From positions 62,001 through 126,000 of the forward strand of contig NZ_JAYMFF010000002.1 in assembly GCF_035989245.1 (NCBI RefSeq): DNA of 64,000 nucleotides, in the 5' to 3' direction. The translations under genes were made by a program, and so were the position numbers. Below are positions 34,590 through 43,561 of this stretch, piece after piece; position 1 is the stretch's first letter; the number at the start of each line of letters is the position of its first letter. Source of the stretch: Adlercreutzia wanghongyangiae. GTDB taxonomy: Bacteria > Actinomycetota > Coriobacteriia > Coriobacteriales > Eggerthellaceae. The notes below the pieces were generated by a model. The model had not been told where the DNA came from. It was given only the letters and a program-made list of their open reading frames with translations, and searched no databases.

Positions 34590-35180
34590 ATGAACATCAC
34601 CGTGTACTGCGGGTCGAACTTCGGCGACGACCCGCGTTTCGAAGAGGCCGCCCGCGCGCTGGGCGCCTGGATCGCCCGAGCCGGGCACACCCTCGTCTAC
34701 GGCGGAAGCTCCGTGGGGCTCATGGGCACCGTGTCGCGAGCAGTCATCGAAGGCGGCGCGCCTGTTATCGGCGTGGAGCCCGCGTTCTTTATCGAGGCCG
34801 GCGTGGCCCAGCACGACCTGACCGATCTTATCGTGTGCGACACCATGGGCGAGCGCAAAGCCAAGATGATCGAGCTGGGAAACGTGTTCGTGGCGCTGCC
34901 CGGCGGCGTGGGCACCCTGGAGGAGATTTCCGAGATCATCACCCGCGTGCGGCTCGATCTGGGGCCACACGAGTGTTTTCTGCTGAACATCGACGGCTTC
35001 TACGACCCCTTGGCCGCCTTCCTCGCGTCCATGGTCGACCACCGCTTCTTCGACCAGTGCGACCTGGACCGCTGCCATTTCCCGCGCACCGTGGAAGAGC
35101 TAGAGCACCTGGTGGCCACCGCTGACGAGCGCTCGGCGCTGCGTTGCGACGGCCCGCTGCTTCTGCAGAAAGCCGGGTAG
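34590..35180 (+). CDS. LOG family protein (TIGR00730, nucleotide 5'-monophosphate phosphoribohydrolase)
   Basis: A 196-residue Rossmann-fold protein of the lysine-decarboxylase-like LOG family. Hallmarks: MNITVYCGSNFGDDPRFEEA, LVYGGSSVGLMGTVSRAV, MGERKAKMIELGNVFVALPG, GVGTLEEISEIITRVRL (PGGxGTxxE active site) and GPHECFLLNIDGFYDPL. Members cleave ribose-5-phosphate from nucleotides (cytokinin-type or AMP/IMP). ATG 34590 follows GAGGAGAACCAT. It converges on the GGDEF gene. Confidence 0.92.
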   Translation: MNITVYCGSNFGDDPRFEEAARALGAWIARAGHTLVYGGSSVGLMGTVSRAVIEGGAPVIGVEPAFFIEAGVAQHDLTDLIVCDTMGERKAKMIELGNVFVALPGGVGTLEEISEIITRVRLDLGPHECFLLNIDGFYDPLAAFLASMVDHRFFDQCDLDRCHFPRTVEELEHLVATADERSALRCDGPLLLQKAG

Positions 35181-35250
35181 TTTTCCCAAGTCCAAACCTG
35201 CTCGCCAACCGCCAAGCGGTCGGCAGCCCGTCTGGAACGCTGCGCGCCCT

Positions 35251-36669
35251 CTAGCCGATAACCGTCAGATGGAAGCGCGCCTTGCCCGCCTCCTTTGCCT
35301 GGTAAAGCGTGCTGTCGGCTACGGCATACAGCTCTTCGAAGGGCATGGGCGGCGTCACACAGCATGCTGCGCCAATGCTGATGGAAGGCGTCGCGCGCGT
35401 CGGGCCGTCTTCGGCACGCGGAGGATCGTCAGTCGACCGCTGCGTGGCAAAGGGCCCGCGTGCCAAATGTCCCAGCACGCGATCGGCCGCCGGGCCCGCC
35501 CCCAAGCCGGGCGCGAAAATAAGGAACTCGTCGCCGCCGATGCGGGCCACGATATCTTCCTTGCGCATCACTTGCGACAGGAAGAACGCCAGCTCCTTCA
35601 GCACGGCATCGCCCTCCAAATGACCGTAGGTATCGTTCACGGACTTGAAGTCGTCCACATCCACCACCACGAGCGTGCAGGGGCGACTCTCGCTCGCCAG
35701 CAACGTTTCAATGCGGTCGAGCGCTGCTGCTCGATTGTACAAGCCGGTCAGACTGTCGCGCTCGGCCTTGCGACGGAACTGGCTCTCGCGCTGGGCAGCC
35801 TCACTCGTGTCCAGCAAACGGCCCACATGACGCACCGGGCCGCCGTCCTCGCCGTATAAGACCACCGACTGATAGCGATACCACACCGGCTCACCATCGG
35901 GGCCAGGCGTGGACGTCTCGAAATCGACCAGGGAGTTCTCGCCGATCTGCTCCATCAGAGGCGAAAGGTCGTGAGAGGTTATATCTAGGCTGCAGGGCTT
36001 CTGGCAGCGCCGATGCACCACGAAGTCGGTCTGCTCGGGAGCGCGGCCGAAACGGCCTTCGAAATCGCCGTACACGTGAGCGTTACCCGTCGCGCACTGA
36101 ATGTCGAACAACACGTCGTTGGAAAGCGCCGTGATGATCTCCAGCCGCTCGTTAGCCCGGCGCAGCTCTTTCTCGTGGTTCACCTGGTCCGTCACGTCCA
36201 TGACGGTGACGTAGAACCACGGCGTGCCCGAGGCGTCCTGCACCAAACGGCCCCAGTCTTCCACCCAGCGCACCGTGCCATCGGCGCGCACGATGCGATA
36301 GCGTACCCGATCGTTGTCGCCAAGGGCGATCTGGTCGGCAATCTCACGCTCCACGCGCTCGCGATCGTCGGGATGCACGATGCCCGCAAACGTGCCTCCG
36401 GTAAGGGTGCGAAACGCATCGTAATCCTCGCAGCCGAACAGGCGAATCAGGCCCGAGCTGACGCAGTCCAACGTGTCGTCGCCCTCGGCCGAATAGCGGA
36501 ACATGGCACCGGGGAAATTGTCGAGGAACTGCCAGGCAACATCGGCAACCATTGTGGGGGCGTCTTCAGCCTCAGGCTCGGCAACGGCGCTCGCGGAGGA
36601 AACGGTCGGCGGAGCGTCATTGCCCTCGCGCGTTTCTCTCCGATGAAAAATGTTGCCGAAAGACGCCAT
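35251..36669 (-). CDS. PAS-domain diguanylate cyclase (GGDEF)
   Basis: A 472-residue soluble signalling protein. Residues about 45-170 form a PAS domain (FLDNFPGAMFRYSAEGDDTL, IVHPDDRERVEREI, FYVTVMDVTDQVNHEKELRR). A second, more diverged PAS-like segment occupies about 175-300. The C-terminal GGDEF domain has AERDSLTGLYNRAAALDRIE, LVVVDVDDFKSVNDTYGHLE and the active RIGGDEFLIF, so it should make cyclic di-GMP. No membrane segment is evident. ATG 36669 follows GAGGGAGCGAC. Thioredoxin lies upstream on the same strand. No EAL or HD-GYP partner is present in the window. Confidence 0.9.
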   Translation of the reverse strand: MASFGNIFHRRETREGNDAPPTVSSASAVAEPEAEDAPTMVADVAWQFLDNFPGAMFRYSAEGDDTLDCVSSGLIRLFGCEDYDAFRTLTGGTFAGIVHPDDRERVEREIADQIALGDNDRVRYRIVRADGTVRWVEDWGRLVQDASGTPWFYVTVMDVTDQVNHEKELRRANERLEIITALSNDVLFDIQCATGNAHVYGDFEGRFGRAPEQTDFVVHRRCQKPCSLDITSHDLSPLMEQIGENSLVDFETSTPGPDGEPVWYRYQSVVLYGEDGGPVRHVGRLLDTSEAAQRESQFRRKAERDSLTGLYNRAAALDRIETLLASESRPCTLVVVDVDDFKSVNDTYGHLEGDAVLKELAFFLSQVMRKEDIVARIGGDEFLIFAPGLGAGPAADRVLGHLARGPFATQRSTDDPPRAEDGPTRATPSISIGAACCVTPPMPFEELYAVADSTLYQAKEAGKARFHLTVIG

Positions 36670-36814
36670 GTCGCTCCCTCTTCTCCTCTTGGATTTGAAC
36701 GTTGGCACGATGAATGTTGACGCTGCAACATAATCCCCAATGATAGCACTTACCAGCAGGGATTACGCGTGAATCGAGCGAATGAGTTTCCCGCTTTGCC
36801 CCTCGCCTGCGTTG

Positions 36815-37120
36815 CTACGCTTGAAGCAACTTCTCCACCCGCGAGGCGGGCACCGCCCCCACAATCTCGCCGACGGGCACGCCGCCGCGGAACAGCACCA
36901 GCGACGGCACGCTCACCACGCCGAACGCCCAGGCGATATCGGGATAAGCGGCCGCATCCAGCTTCGCGAAGACCACCTCGGGATGGCGCTCGGCCACCGC
37001 CTCCAGCACCGGCTCCATGGCCCGGCACGGGCCGCAACCGGGGCTCCAGAAGTCCACAAGTACCGCACCGGGCACATCGGTCACCCGGGCATCGAAGTTC
37101 TCCTTCGTCAGTTCCAGCAT
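36815..37120 (-). CDS. trxA: thioredoxin
   Basis: A 101-residue cytoplasmic disulfide reductase with the active site DFWSPGCGPCRAMEPVL (CGPC at about 29-32) and cis-Pro loop VVSVPSLVLFRGG. The length and start (MLELTKENFDARVTD) are typical. The last residue before CGPC is Gly where Trp-Cys is common, which can shift the redox potential slightly. ATG 37120 has GGGAGCGCCT upstream. It is divergent from the MFS exporter. Confidence 0.94.
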   Translation of the reverse strand: MLELTKENFDARVTDVPGAVLVDFWSPGCGPCRAMEPVLEAVAERHPEVVFAKLDAAAYPDIAWAFGVVSVPSLVLFRGGVPVGEIVGAVPASRVEKLLQA

Positions 37121-37238
37121 AGGCGCTCCCTCATCGGCCGCGGCATCGCCAAAGTGCGCTCGCTCTGCGGCGCGTCAACGCTTTCAGTATATCGGGCTAC
37201 GACCCCGTGCCACTCCCCGCACCCCAGCTGTAGCCAGT

Positions 37239-37267
37239 TTGACAGCCGCAAAGCCCTCACCTACACT
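37239..37267 (+). promoter_or_regulatory. promoter of the MFS gene
   Basis: Consensus -35 TTGACA (37239-37244), 17-bp spacer and -10 TACACT (37262-37267). Transcription would start about 215 nt before the MFS start codon. Confidence 0.7.
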
Positions 37268-37335
37268 AGGCGGACATTGGAATCGACCAAGGCTGGGTGT
37301 TTTGATGGCCGGAATGCTGGCGCTGTAACAGAACC

Positions 37336-37416
37336 CTCTCAGAGCTGAGAGCACGGTTGCCCATCGCGGGCAACTTCTTGTTGCGCCGTTTTGCAACCTG
37401 AAATCGCTGGCGCAAC
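37336..37416 (+). promoter_or_regulatory. structured 5' leader of the MFS gene
   Basis: Three hairpins in a row: CTCTCAG/CTGAGAG (37336-37351), GTTGCCC/GGGCAAC (37356-37374) and GTTGCGCC/GGCGCAAC (37380-37416). Extra GCAACC segments follow at about 37392 and 37424. The arms can cross-pair, so alternative folds are possible. Confidence 0.5.
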
Positions 37417-37488
37417 CCCTTCCGCAACCGCACCCTGAAGATGTCCGCGCACGCGCGCGACGCATCTGCACCCTTGAAGGAGATTTCC

Positions 37489-38811
37489 ATGACCGAACAA
37501 TTCCCCCATACTCGCAGCGATAACGTCACGCAGCGCCCCGCTGAGGCCGGCGGCGCTCCTGCGCCCGAGCCCGCATCCACGTTGAGCGCCGCCGGCCTGC
37601 CACTGCCAAAAAACTGGCTCGCCGTCATCGCGTTCATCTGGGCCGGCCAAGCCGTTTCCATGATCACGAGCTACGCCGCCGGCTACGCGGTGGTGTGGTA
37701 CGTGACCGAGTCCACGGGGAGCGCTCTGGCGCTAGCCGTCATGAACATTGCCGTCATGCTGCCCATCGGCCTCATCTCGCCTTTCGGGGGCGTAGTGGCC
37801 GACAAGCACAACCGCAAGCTCATCATGATTGCCGCCGATGGGGCCGTGGGCGTAATCTCACTCGTGGCGGCCCTGCTCATCCTGGCCGGCGACGTGTCCA
37901 TTCCGCTGCTTCTCGCCGTCTGCGTGGCCCGCGCGGTGGGGCAGGCCTTCCACAGCCCGGCCATGATGGCGGCCATGCCCATGCTCGTACCCGACAAGCA
38001 CCTTCTGCGCATCAACACCCTGGACCAGCTGCTGGCGTCGGTCGCCTCCATCGGGGCGCCGGCCTTCGGCATCTTCCTGTACACCACCCTCGGGTTCTCG
38101 TCGGTGATGTTCCTCGACTTCGCCGGCGCCTGCGTGGCCATTCTGGGCCTGGCCCTAGCGAAGATCCCCACTGTGGTAGACGCCTCGGCGGAAACGCAGC
38201 ACGTGCTGGCAAACCTGGCGGACGGCTGGCGCGCCATCGCGAAGACGCGCGGGCTGGTGCTGCTGATTGCCGGCGTGACGGTGGGCATGATGATCTTCGG
38301 GCCGCTTTCGGCGGTGTGCCCGCTTATGACCTACGACTATTTCGGCGGCGACGGCTATGCGGCCTCCATCGTCGAAGGGGCCTTCGGCGTGGGCATGCTC
38401 GTGGGATCGGGCATCCTCATCGCCTGGGGCGGCGGCAAGCGCCTGGCGGGGCTCATCGCCGTGGCAGCCGTCATCGTGGGCGCGACTACGGCGGCCTGCG
38501 GGCTTCTGCCGTCCAGCGCCTTCCCGGCCTTCGTCGGGCTGATGGCCCTGATGGCCGTGGCCTGCGCCTGGTTCAACGGGCCCACCATGACGCTCACCCA
38601 GCGCAACGTGCCCGATGACAAGATGGGCCGCGCCATGGGCCTGCTCACCGCCGCCATGGGCCTTGCCACGCCCGTGGGCGTGGCCATCGGCGGCGTGCTG
38701 GCCGAGGTCATGGGCATTGCGCCGTTCTTCCTGGTAGACGGGCTGGCCTGTCTGGCGCTCGGCCTCGTGCTGTACCTGCCTAAGTCGGTGCGCGCCCTGG
38801 ACGAGGGATAG
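37489..38811 (+). CDS. MFS transporter (EntS/macrolide-efflux type)
   Basis: A 440-residue, twelve-helix major facilitator of the EntS/MFS_3 type. Features: GQAVSMITSYAAGYAVVWYV in TM1, the loop GGVVADKHNRKLIMI (motif A), FHSPAMMAAMPMLVPDKHLL, and RAMGLLTAAMGLATPVGVAI in the second half. Relatives export macrolides, siderophores or lipophilic compounds. ATG 37489 follows GAAGGAGATTTCC. The N-terminal 35 residues are hydrophilic and Pro/Ala-rich. The long structured leader suggests regulated expression, perhaps by a translation-targeting drug. Two hairpins follow the gene. Confidence 0.9.
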   Translation: MTEQFPHTRSDNVTQRPAEAGGAPAPEPASTLSAAGLPLPKNWLAVIAFIWAGQAVSMITSYAAGYAVVWYVTESTGSALALAVMNIAVMLPIGLISPFGGVVADKHNRKLIMIAADGAVGVISLVAALLILAGDVSIPLLLAVCVARAVGQAFHSPAMMAAMPMLVPDKHLLRINTLDQLLASVASIGAPAFGIFLYTTLGFSSVMFLDFAGACVAILGLALAKIPTVVDASAETQHVLANLADGWRAIAKTRGLVLLIAGVTVGMMIFGPLSAVCPLMTYDYFGGDGYAASIVEGAFGVGMLVGSGILIAWGGGKRLAGLIAVAAVIVGATTAACGLLPSSAFPAFVGLMALMAVACAWFNGPTMTLTQRNVPDDKMGRAMGLLTAAMGLATPVGVAIGGVLAEVMGIAPFFLVDGLACLALGLVLYLPKSVRALDEG

Positions 38812-38857
38812 CCGAGGAAGGCCCGACGCCCGCTCCCCCAGCAACCCGTGATTCGCG

Positions 38858-38885
38858 AACCTGCACTCATTGAGTGCAGGTTTTG
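38858..38885 (+). terminator. MFS gene terminator, first hairpin
   Basis: AACCTGCACTC/GAGTGCAGGTT (3-nt loop) followed by TTTT. Confidence 0.85.
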
Positions 38886-38893
38886 CCAAAAAG

Positions 38894-38916
38894 CGCACTC
38901 ATTAAGTGCGTTTTGC
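38894..38916 (+). terminator. second, related terminator hairpin
   Basis: CGCACT/AGTGCG (5-nt loop) then TTTTG. The core CACTCATTRAGTGC is shared with the preceding hairpin, which suggests local duplication. Confidence 0.6.
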
Positions 38917-38977
38917 ATGCTGAAGCATACATCGTGACGAAAACCTTGACGCACACAACTACACTCCAGCAAAAAGA

Positions 38978-39085
38978 CTGCAGGGGGAGTTTGACAAGCG
39001 CCTGGTCAAGCTCATCGGCCAGACCAGGCAGGGAAAGATGTACGGCGACTGGGGCGACTGGGGCGACTTCGGGCGCCTCCTGTAG
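38978..39085 (+). pseudogene. 3' remnant of an unidentified gene
   Basis: An open stretch with coding-like codon use and no start. It reads LQGEFDKRLVKLIGQTRQGK then MYGDWGDWGDFGRLL and a stop. GDW is duplicated. I do not recognise the parent gene. Confidence 0.35.
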
Positions 39086-39134
39086 CGGGGGGCGTGTCAA
39101 ATAACTGCAAGTTGATCGAAAGGTGCAAGGCAAC

Positions 39135-39581
39135 GTGGAAATTCGAACAGTGACCGAGGACAAGAAGCGGTTTCTCCCGCTGCTGCTTCTGGCTGACGAG
39201 CAGGAAGACATGATAGACCGCTACCTGGAAAGCGGGACTATGTATGTCCTTGACGACGGCGGAGTGAAAGCGGTGTGCGTGACAACCGACGAAGGGAACG
39301 GCGTTCTCGAGATCAAGAACATCGCCACCGTGCCTGAGCATCAGGGCGAAGGATACGGGAAGGCCCTCATAGAATTCGTCGCGGAAAAGCACCGGGAAAG
39401 CTATTCCATTCTGCAGGTCGGAACAGGCGATAGCCCCGCCACCGTGCCCTTCTACGAGAGATGCGGGTTCGTTCGCAGCCACAGAGTCAAGGACTTCTTC
39501 ACGGAAAACTACGACCATCCGATCATCGAATGCGGCGTCCAGCTAAAGGACATGGTCTACTTGCGAAGACCCCTGCAGTAG
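39135..39581 (+). CDS. GNAT family N-acetyltransferase
   Basis: A 148-residue GNAT enzyme. The acetyl-CoA site is visible as LEIKNIATVPEHQGEGYGKA (Q/RxxGxG/A, here QGEGYGK), followed by FYERCGFVRSHRV, the usual motif B. GNATs acetylate small molecules or protein amines, and the substrate here is unknown. I use GTG 39135 (VEIRTVTED) because AAGG lies four bases before it. A GTG at 39123 is possible. It is followed by a convergent second acetyltransferase of different sequence, so this may be a small accessory pair. Confidence 0.85.
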   Translation: MEIRTVTEDKKRFLPLLLLADEQEDMIDRYLESGTMYVLDDGGVKAVCVTTDEGNGVLEIKNIATVPEHQGEGYGKALIEFVAEKHRESYSILQVGTGDSPATVPFYERCGFVRSHRVKDFFTENYDHPIIECGVQLKDMVYLRRPLQ

Positions 39582-39654
39582 GCGCATGTGCACGTCTCTC
39601 GATGACGGCTCCCCAGCCAACGTGCAGCCAGTTTTTCGCAACGGGTTCGGCCCC

Positions 39655-40185
39655 CTAAAGAACACATTCCAGCTGGCAATCGAACGGCTCATCCTCAACA
39701 TGCTTTTGGCTATAGACTTCTGCTTCGACGCAACCCATCGACTTGTAAAAAGCTTGGGTCTCGGCGGCCGAGTGCGCAGATATGTAGAGCTTCCCAGCCC
39801 CTCTCTCCCTGGCCCACTTCTTCGCCGCCAGAAAAAGCGTCCTGCCAACTCCATTGCCCCTCACGTCCTCCGACACGTGAATGCTGGAAAGGTCGCAATA
39901 CCTCTGCTCGCCGCCAAACACCTCTGGCTCCACCGACACAAAACCCTTCAGCTTTCCGTCAAGAAAGGCCGCGCAAACGAGGCCTTCGGAGAGGACCGTG
40001 TTCCTCAGACAGGAAACCAATATCTGGTAATCCCCTTCCGTCCAATCGTCAACGAAGGGAGCGTCCTTGATTGCCCACTTGCCGTTCTCTTTGCGCCAAC
40101 ACTTCGTGACGACTTGGCGGCGAATAAAATCGTTGAACAACTCCCTGTTGATCTCCTCTGATTGCAAAGCTTTGTATTCCACCAT
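39655..40185 (-). CDS. GNAT family N-acetyltransferase
   Basis: A 176-residue GNAT protein. The core shows LSSIHVSEDVRGNGVGRTLF (RGNGVG pyrophosphate loop), AAKKWARERGAGKLYISAHS, then AFYKSMGCVEAEVYS. The C-terminal part (KHVEDEPFDCQLECVL) fits a subfamily found in Firmicutes and gut bacteria. The acceptor is unknown. GCGAGGAGAATA precedes ATG 40185. It converges with the other acetyltransferase and diverges from the membrane XRE regulator. Confidence 0.87.
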   Translation of the reverse strand: MVEYKALQSEEINRELFNDFIRRQVVTKCWRKENGKWAIKDAPFVDDWTEGDYQILVSCLRNTVLSEGLVCAAFLDGKLKGFVSVEPEVFGGEQRYCDLSSIHVSEDVRGNGVGRTLFLAAKKWARERGAGKLYISAHSAAETQAFYKSMGCVEAEVYSQKHVEDEPFDCQLECVL

Positions 40186-40264
40186 TATTCTCCTCGCTAC
40201 ATTGATAAGATCGCCGGCTCCCTTGACCAGAGCTTCATTTTGCTAACACCAGGTCAACGCCAAT

Positions 40265-40315
40265 TGTAAAGCACTTTTGACACCGTAAACAAATTCAAAG
40301 GGCCCGATGTAAAGC
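40265..40315. promoter_or_regulatory. direct repeats upstream of the membrane XRE gene
   Basis: TGTAAAGC occurs at 40265-40272 and 40308-40315 with similar flanks. A TTGACA lies between them near 40277. This is a candidate autoregulatory region. Confidence 0.4.
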
Positions 40316-40374
40316 CATCTTGGTGGTATTTTCGAACGGCGAATGGAAACCTCGTCTCATGAAAGGAGACACCG

Positions 40375-40992
40375 ATGGAGTTGCCAGAGCAGCTGAAAGC
40401 CAACCGCGAACGGCTCGGTCTTTCCCAGGAGGACGTCGCACATGAAATCTATGTGTCACGCCAGACGATGTCCAGCTGGGAAAACGGAAAGACCTACCCG
40501 GACGTGCAGAGCCTGCTTCTGCTCAGCCAGCTTTTCGGCGTCTCCATAGACGAACTCGTGAAAGGGGACGTGATTTCAATGAAGAACATGATAAGCAAGG
40601 ACGCGGTGACGATGGAGCGGATGTCTATCGGTTCCGCTGCGCTCATCCTGATGGGAGTTGCCTGCATGGTTGGGCTCCACGCAGTTTGGCAAGACCCTAC
40701 GCCAGTGCCGTACATGACGACGGGGTCTTTGGCGGGTATCGCAGCCATGGTCGTCTGCTGGATTCCCTCGCTCATGCTCTCTTCGAAGATCGAGCGAATA
40801 AAGAAGAGTCACAACCTTGTGACCTACCGCGAGATTAGCGCTTTCATGGACGGAGAAGAGGCCCCGGAGGACAGCAACGCGCTCTCGAGGCGAAAGCCCG
40901 TACTGTACTCTGCGGTACAAATCGCCTGTGGTGCCGGAGCCGGGCTGATCGTCGCGTTCGCATTAACTCTGCTCGTGAATGCATTGCGATAG
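40375..40992 (+). CDS. XRE-type HTH regulator with membrane helices
   Basis: A 205-residue protein with an N-terminal HTH_3 domain (LKANRERLGLSQEDVAHEIY, VSRQTMSSWENGKTYPDVQS, LLLLSQLFGVSIDELVKGD) and three hydrophobic segments: about 80-98, 110-130 and a C-terminal helix. Such membrane-anchored XRE proteins occur in Gram-positives next to transport genes. The role is unknown. AAAGGAGACACCG precedes ATG 40375. A close paralogue with the same layout lies at 60642-61253 on the opposite strand. Confidence 0.87.
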   Translation: MELPEQLKANRERLGLSQEDVAHEIYVSRQTMSSWENGKTYPDVQSLLLLSQLFGVSIDELVKGDVISMKNMISKDAVTMERMSIGSAALILMGVACMVGLHAVWQDPTPVPYMTTGSLAGIAAMVVCWIPSLMLSSKIERIKKSHNLVTYREISAFMDGEEAPEDSNALSRRKPVLYSAVQIACGAGAGLIVAFALTLLVNALR

Positions 40993-41154
40993 CCCTCGAA
41001 AAGGCACTTAGACACTCCGTCGACGTTGTATGCGGCTGCGACTCCTTCTATCCGCGCGCCCAGCAGCGCTACCTCAAAGACAGGAAGCTCCTTTATGCGA
41101 AATCCTGATGCAGTCGAGTGCCGCCAGCTGCTGAGCGCCGAGCAGTAGCGCGCT

Positions 41155-43371
41155 CTACTCCCCCAGCGTCATCTGGAGGACGTAGACGCGTTGGCGCAGG
41201 GCATTCGCGATGGGCAGGGATATCTCGCCGTGCTCCTGCAGGTGGCGAATCTGGTCGAGCTCGATGGAGAGCGCGTCGGCGTCCACCTCGTCGGCATAGC
41301 GGGCGGCCTCGGCGAACTGCTTGCCGAACAGCGGCTCCATGCCCTCGGGCAGGCTCTCATGGGGGCCGATGGTGATGTCGGGGCGGTCGGCCTGCTTCAC
41401 GTCCTGCCCGTAGTTGATGCGGTTCCACAGCGAGTTCAAGGCCATGCGATGCTCTTCCAGAAGCACCGTGGCGGCCTTCTTGCGGCCGTCGTCCCGCGCG
41501 GCGATATCCTGCAGGTAGTCGATGGCGGCGTGTTCCAACTGAATGGCGAACAGGCAGGTGTCGTAGTAGATGCGCTCGTCCTGATCGGTTTCCACCGTTC
41601 CCGGCCGCGTGCGCTGCCACAAGAGGGCCGCCCGGCCGCGCAGGCTGACGAAGCGCGAACCCACGTTCACGTCGGTGCCGTCGTAGCCGATGGAGCGGCG
41701 AATGCGGCGCAGCGTGGCGTAGTAGGGCGTGCTCACCCCCACGCTGAGGCCGGCCGCGTTCTGCAGCTCATCGGCGCGCTTCTGCTGCGCCTCGCGCACG
41801 GCCCGGGAAAGCTCCTCGAGCGATTTTCCGCAGCCGTCGCTTTGGGCCTCGCGCTCGTGGATGAGCCGAATGCGGTACTGGGCGATGGTCAGCCGCAGGG
41901 CCGGGTCGTACTGGGACGTGTCGTCGGCATCCAGCATGGCCTGCAGCTCGCGCAGCGTCCCCTCCAGCACGCGGATGGTGGCGCGACGCAGGTCGTCCTC
42001 GTTGGTGGCGCTTTCCGTTCGCGGCGCCAGGCGGGGCAAGAGCCCATCGGCCAGAAGCAGCGTGCACAGCACGACGCTCGCCGTGAGGAACACGATGAGG
42101 TCGCGGTCGGGAAAGGGCGTGGTGCCGTCGGCCATGGTGAGCGGCAGCGTGAAGATGATGGAGAGGGTGACCGCGCCCTTCGGACCGCCCACCGTGAGCG
42201 CCGCGGCATTGCGCAGCAGGCTGCCCACGCGCTCGCGCCAATGGGGTCGCGCGTGGCGCAGGTGCGGCGTCGGGGAGGGCTGGTTGGTGTCGACGGTCTC
42301 GATCTTCGACGATCGCTGGCGCAGCTTCCGCCCGCGCCGGCGGCGCAGCGCGATGCGGTGGACCGCCTCCATGGCGAGCGCCCACAGAAAGCGGCAGCCC
42401 ATGATGAGCACCGTGACGAGCGCCACCACCCCCAAAAGGAACGGCAGCGAGAAGTTGTCGGCAATGGCGGGCGTGAAGGCCTGGGGAAGCTCCATGCCCA
42501 ACAGCGTGAACACCACGGAGTTGACGAGGAACACGATAATGCGCCAGAACCCGTTGGATACCAGTTGGCGCTGGGCGGCCGAGGCGGACGTGAGCCGCTG
42601 CTGGCGCTCGGCCATAACGAGCCCCGCGGCCACCACAGCCAGAATGCCGGAGGTGCCGAGCCATTCCGCGAACAGGAACGCGAAGAAGGGCGAGAACACC
42701 TCGTAGAGCACATTGGTAGTGGTGCTCTCATAGCCGCCGCGCCGCAGCAGCCGCACCAAGAGGCGCCCCGCCAAGCCGAGCGCCGCGCCCACGGCGATGC
42801 CGCCGAAGAACAGCCGCAGGAACTCGCCTCCCGCATCAAGCGCCGAGAAGGTGCCCGTGAGCGCGGCGGCGCTGGCGAACTGGAAGGCCACCACGCCCGA
42901 AGCGTCGTTGATGAGCGACTCGCCTGAGAGCAGTGTGGACTGGCGCTTCTTCAGGCTCACCGACGAGGCGAGCGCGCCCACGGCCGCGGCATCGGTGGGA
43001 GCAAGCGCGGCGGCGCAGGCGAAAGCGGCGGCCAGCGGAATGGAGGGCACGAACCAGTTCAGCACGAAGCCCACCACGAGCACCGTGACCAGCACAAGCC
43101 CCACGGCCAGCGACAGGATGGCGCCCTTGTTCTCCCACAGCTGCCGCGGGTCGGTGGAGCGGGCCTCGTCGAACAGCAGCGGCGCGATGAACAGCACCAG
43201 AAACAACTCGGAGGAGATGTGCACCTCGCGGACGCCGGGCGCCACGAGCGCCACCGCGCAGCCCACGGCGATCTGCACGAGCGGCAACGACAGGCGCGGG
43301 ACCAGCTGGCACAGCGTGGCCGACCCGATCACGCAGGCCAGCACCACCAACGCGAATTCCAATGTCGCCAC
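41155..43371 (-). CDS. Na+/H+ antiporter, CPA1/NhaP family
   Basis: A 738-residue cation:proton antiporter. The first 440 residues are the membrane part: EFALVVLACVIGSATLCQLV, CAAALAPTDAAAVGALASSV (transport-site Asp in PTD), SGESLINDASGVVAFQFA (ND motif), LRNAAALTVGGPKGAVTLSI. The remaining 300 residues form a large, charged cytoplasmic tail without a recognised domain, predicted helical. The start is GTG 43371 with GGGAGGTGCTC upstream. It extrudes Na+ (or K+/Li+) in exchange for H+ and is divergent from guaA. Confidence 0.9.
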   Translation of the reverse strand: MATLEFALVVLACVIGSATLCQLVPRLSLPLVQIAVGCAVALVAPGVREVHISSELFLVLFIAPLLFDEARSTDPRQLWENKGAILSLAVGLVLVTVLVVGFVLNWFVPSIPLAAAFACAAALAPTDAAAVGALASSVSLKKRQSTLLSGESLINDASGVVAFQFASAAALTGTFSALDAGGEFLRLFFGGIAVGAALGLAGRLLVRLLRRGGYESTTTNVLYEVFSPFFAFLFAEWLGTSGILAVVAAGLVMAERQQRLTSASAAQRQLVSNGFWRIIVFLVNSVVFTLLGMELPQAFTPAIADNFSLPFLLGVVALVTVLIMGCRFLWALAMEAVHRIALRRRRGRKLRQRSSKIETVDTNQPSPTPHLRHARPHWRERVGSLLRNAAALTVGGPKGAVTLSIIFTLPLTMADGTTPFPDRDLIVFLTASVVLCTLLLADGLLPRLAPRTESATNEDDLRRATIRVLEGTLRELQAMLDADDTSQYDPALRLTIAQYRIRLIHEREAQSDGCGKSLEELSRAVREAQQKRADELQNAAGLSVGVSTPYYATLRRIRRSIGYDGTDVNVGSRFVSLRGRAALLWQRTRPGTVETDQDERIYYDTCLFAIQLEHAAIDYLQDIAARDDGRKKAATVLLEEHRMALNSLWNRINYGQDVKQADRPDITIGPHESLPEGMEPLFGKQFAEAARYADEVDADALSIELDQIRHLQEHGEISLPIANALRQRVYVLQMTLGE

Positions 43372-43512
43372 GAGCACCTCCCTTCCGCATGCCGACCGTC
43401 GCAAGTCCCGCTTTCCATGACGTTTTCCATTATGAATGGAACGTGCGCGCCGCCAAGGGGCCCCGCTTCTCTGTTGCGGCCCTGTCACGCCCCCGTCACA
43501 GCGGTCTTTCGC

Positions 43513-43518
43513 TATAAT
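43513..43518 (+). promoter_or_regulatory. -10 element of guaA
   Basis: TATAAT, 44 bp before the guaA start. No good -35 is seen. Confidence 0.45.
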
Positions 43519-43561
43519 TCCCCCAATGGAAAAGCCGACGCAGACCCCCGAGGAGGTCCCC

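Noticed and set aside
37330..37440. Possible thiamine (TPP) riboswitch before the MFS gene, from GCTGAGA and AACCTGA
   Set aside because: The other conserved TPP-box bases and their spacing are missing, so only a generic structured leader is claimed.
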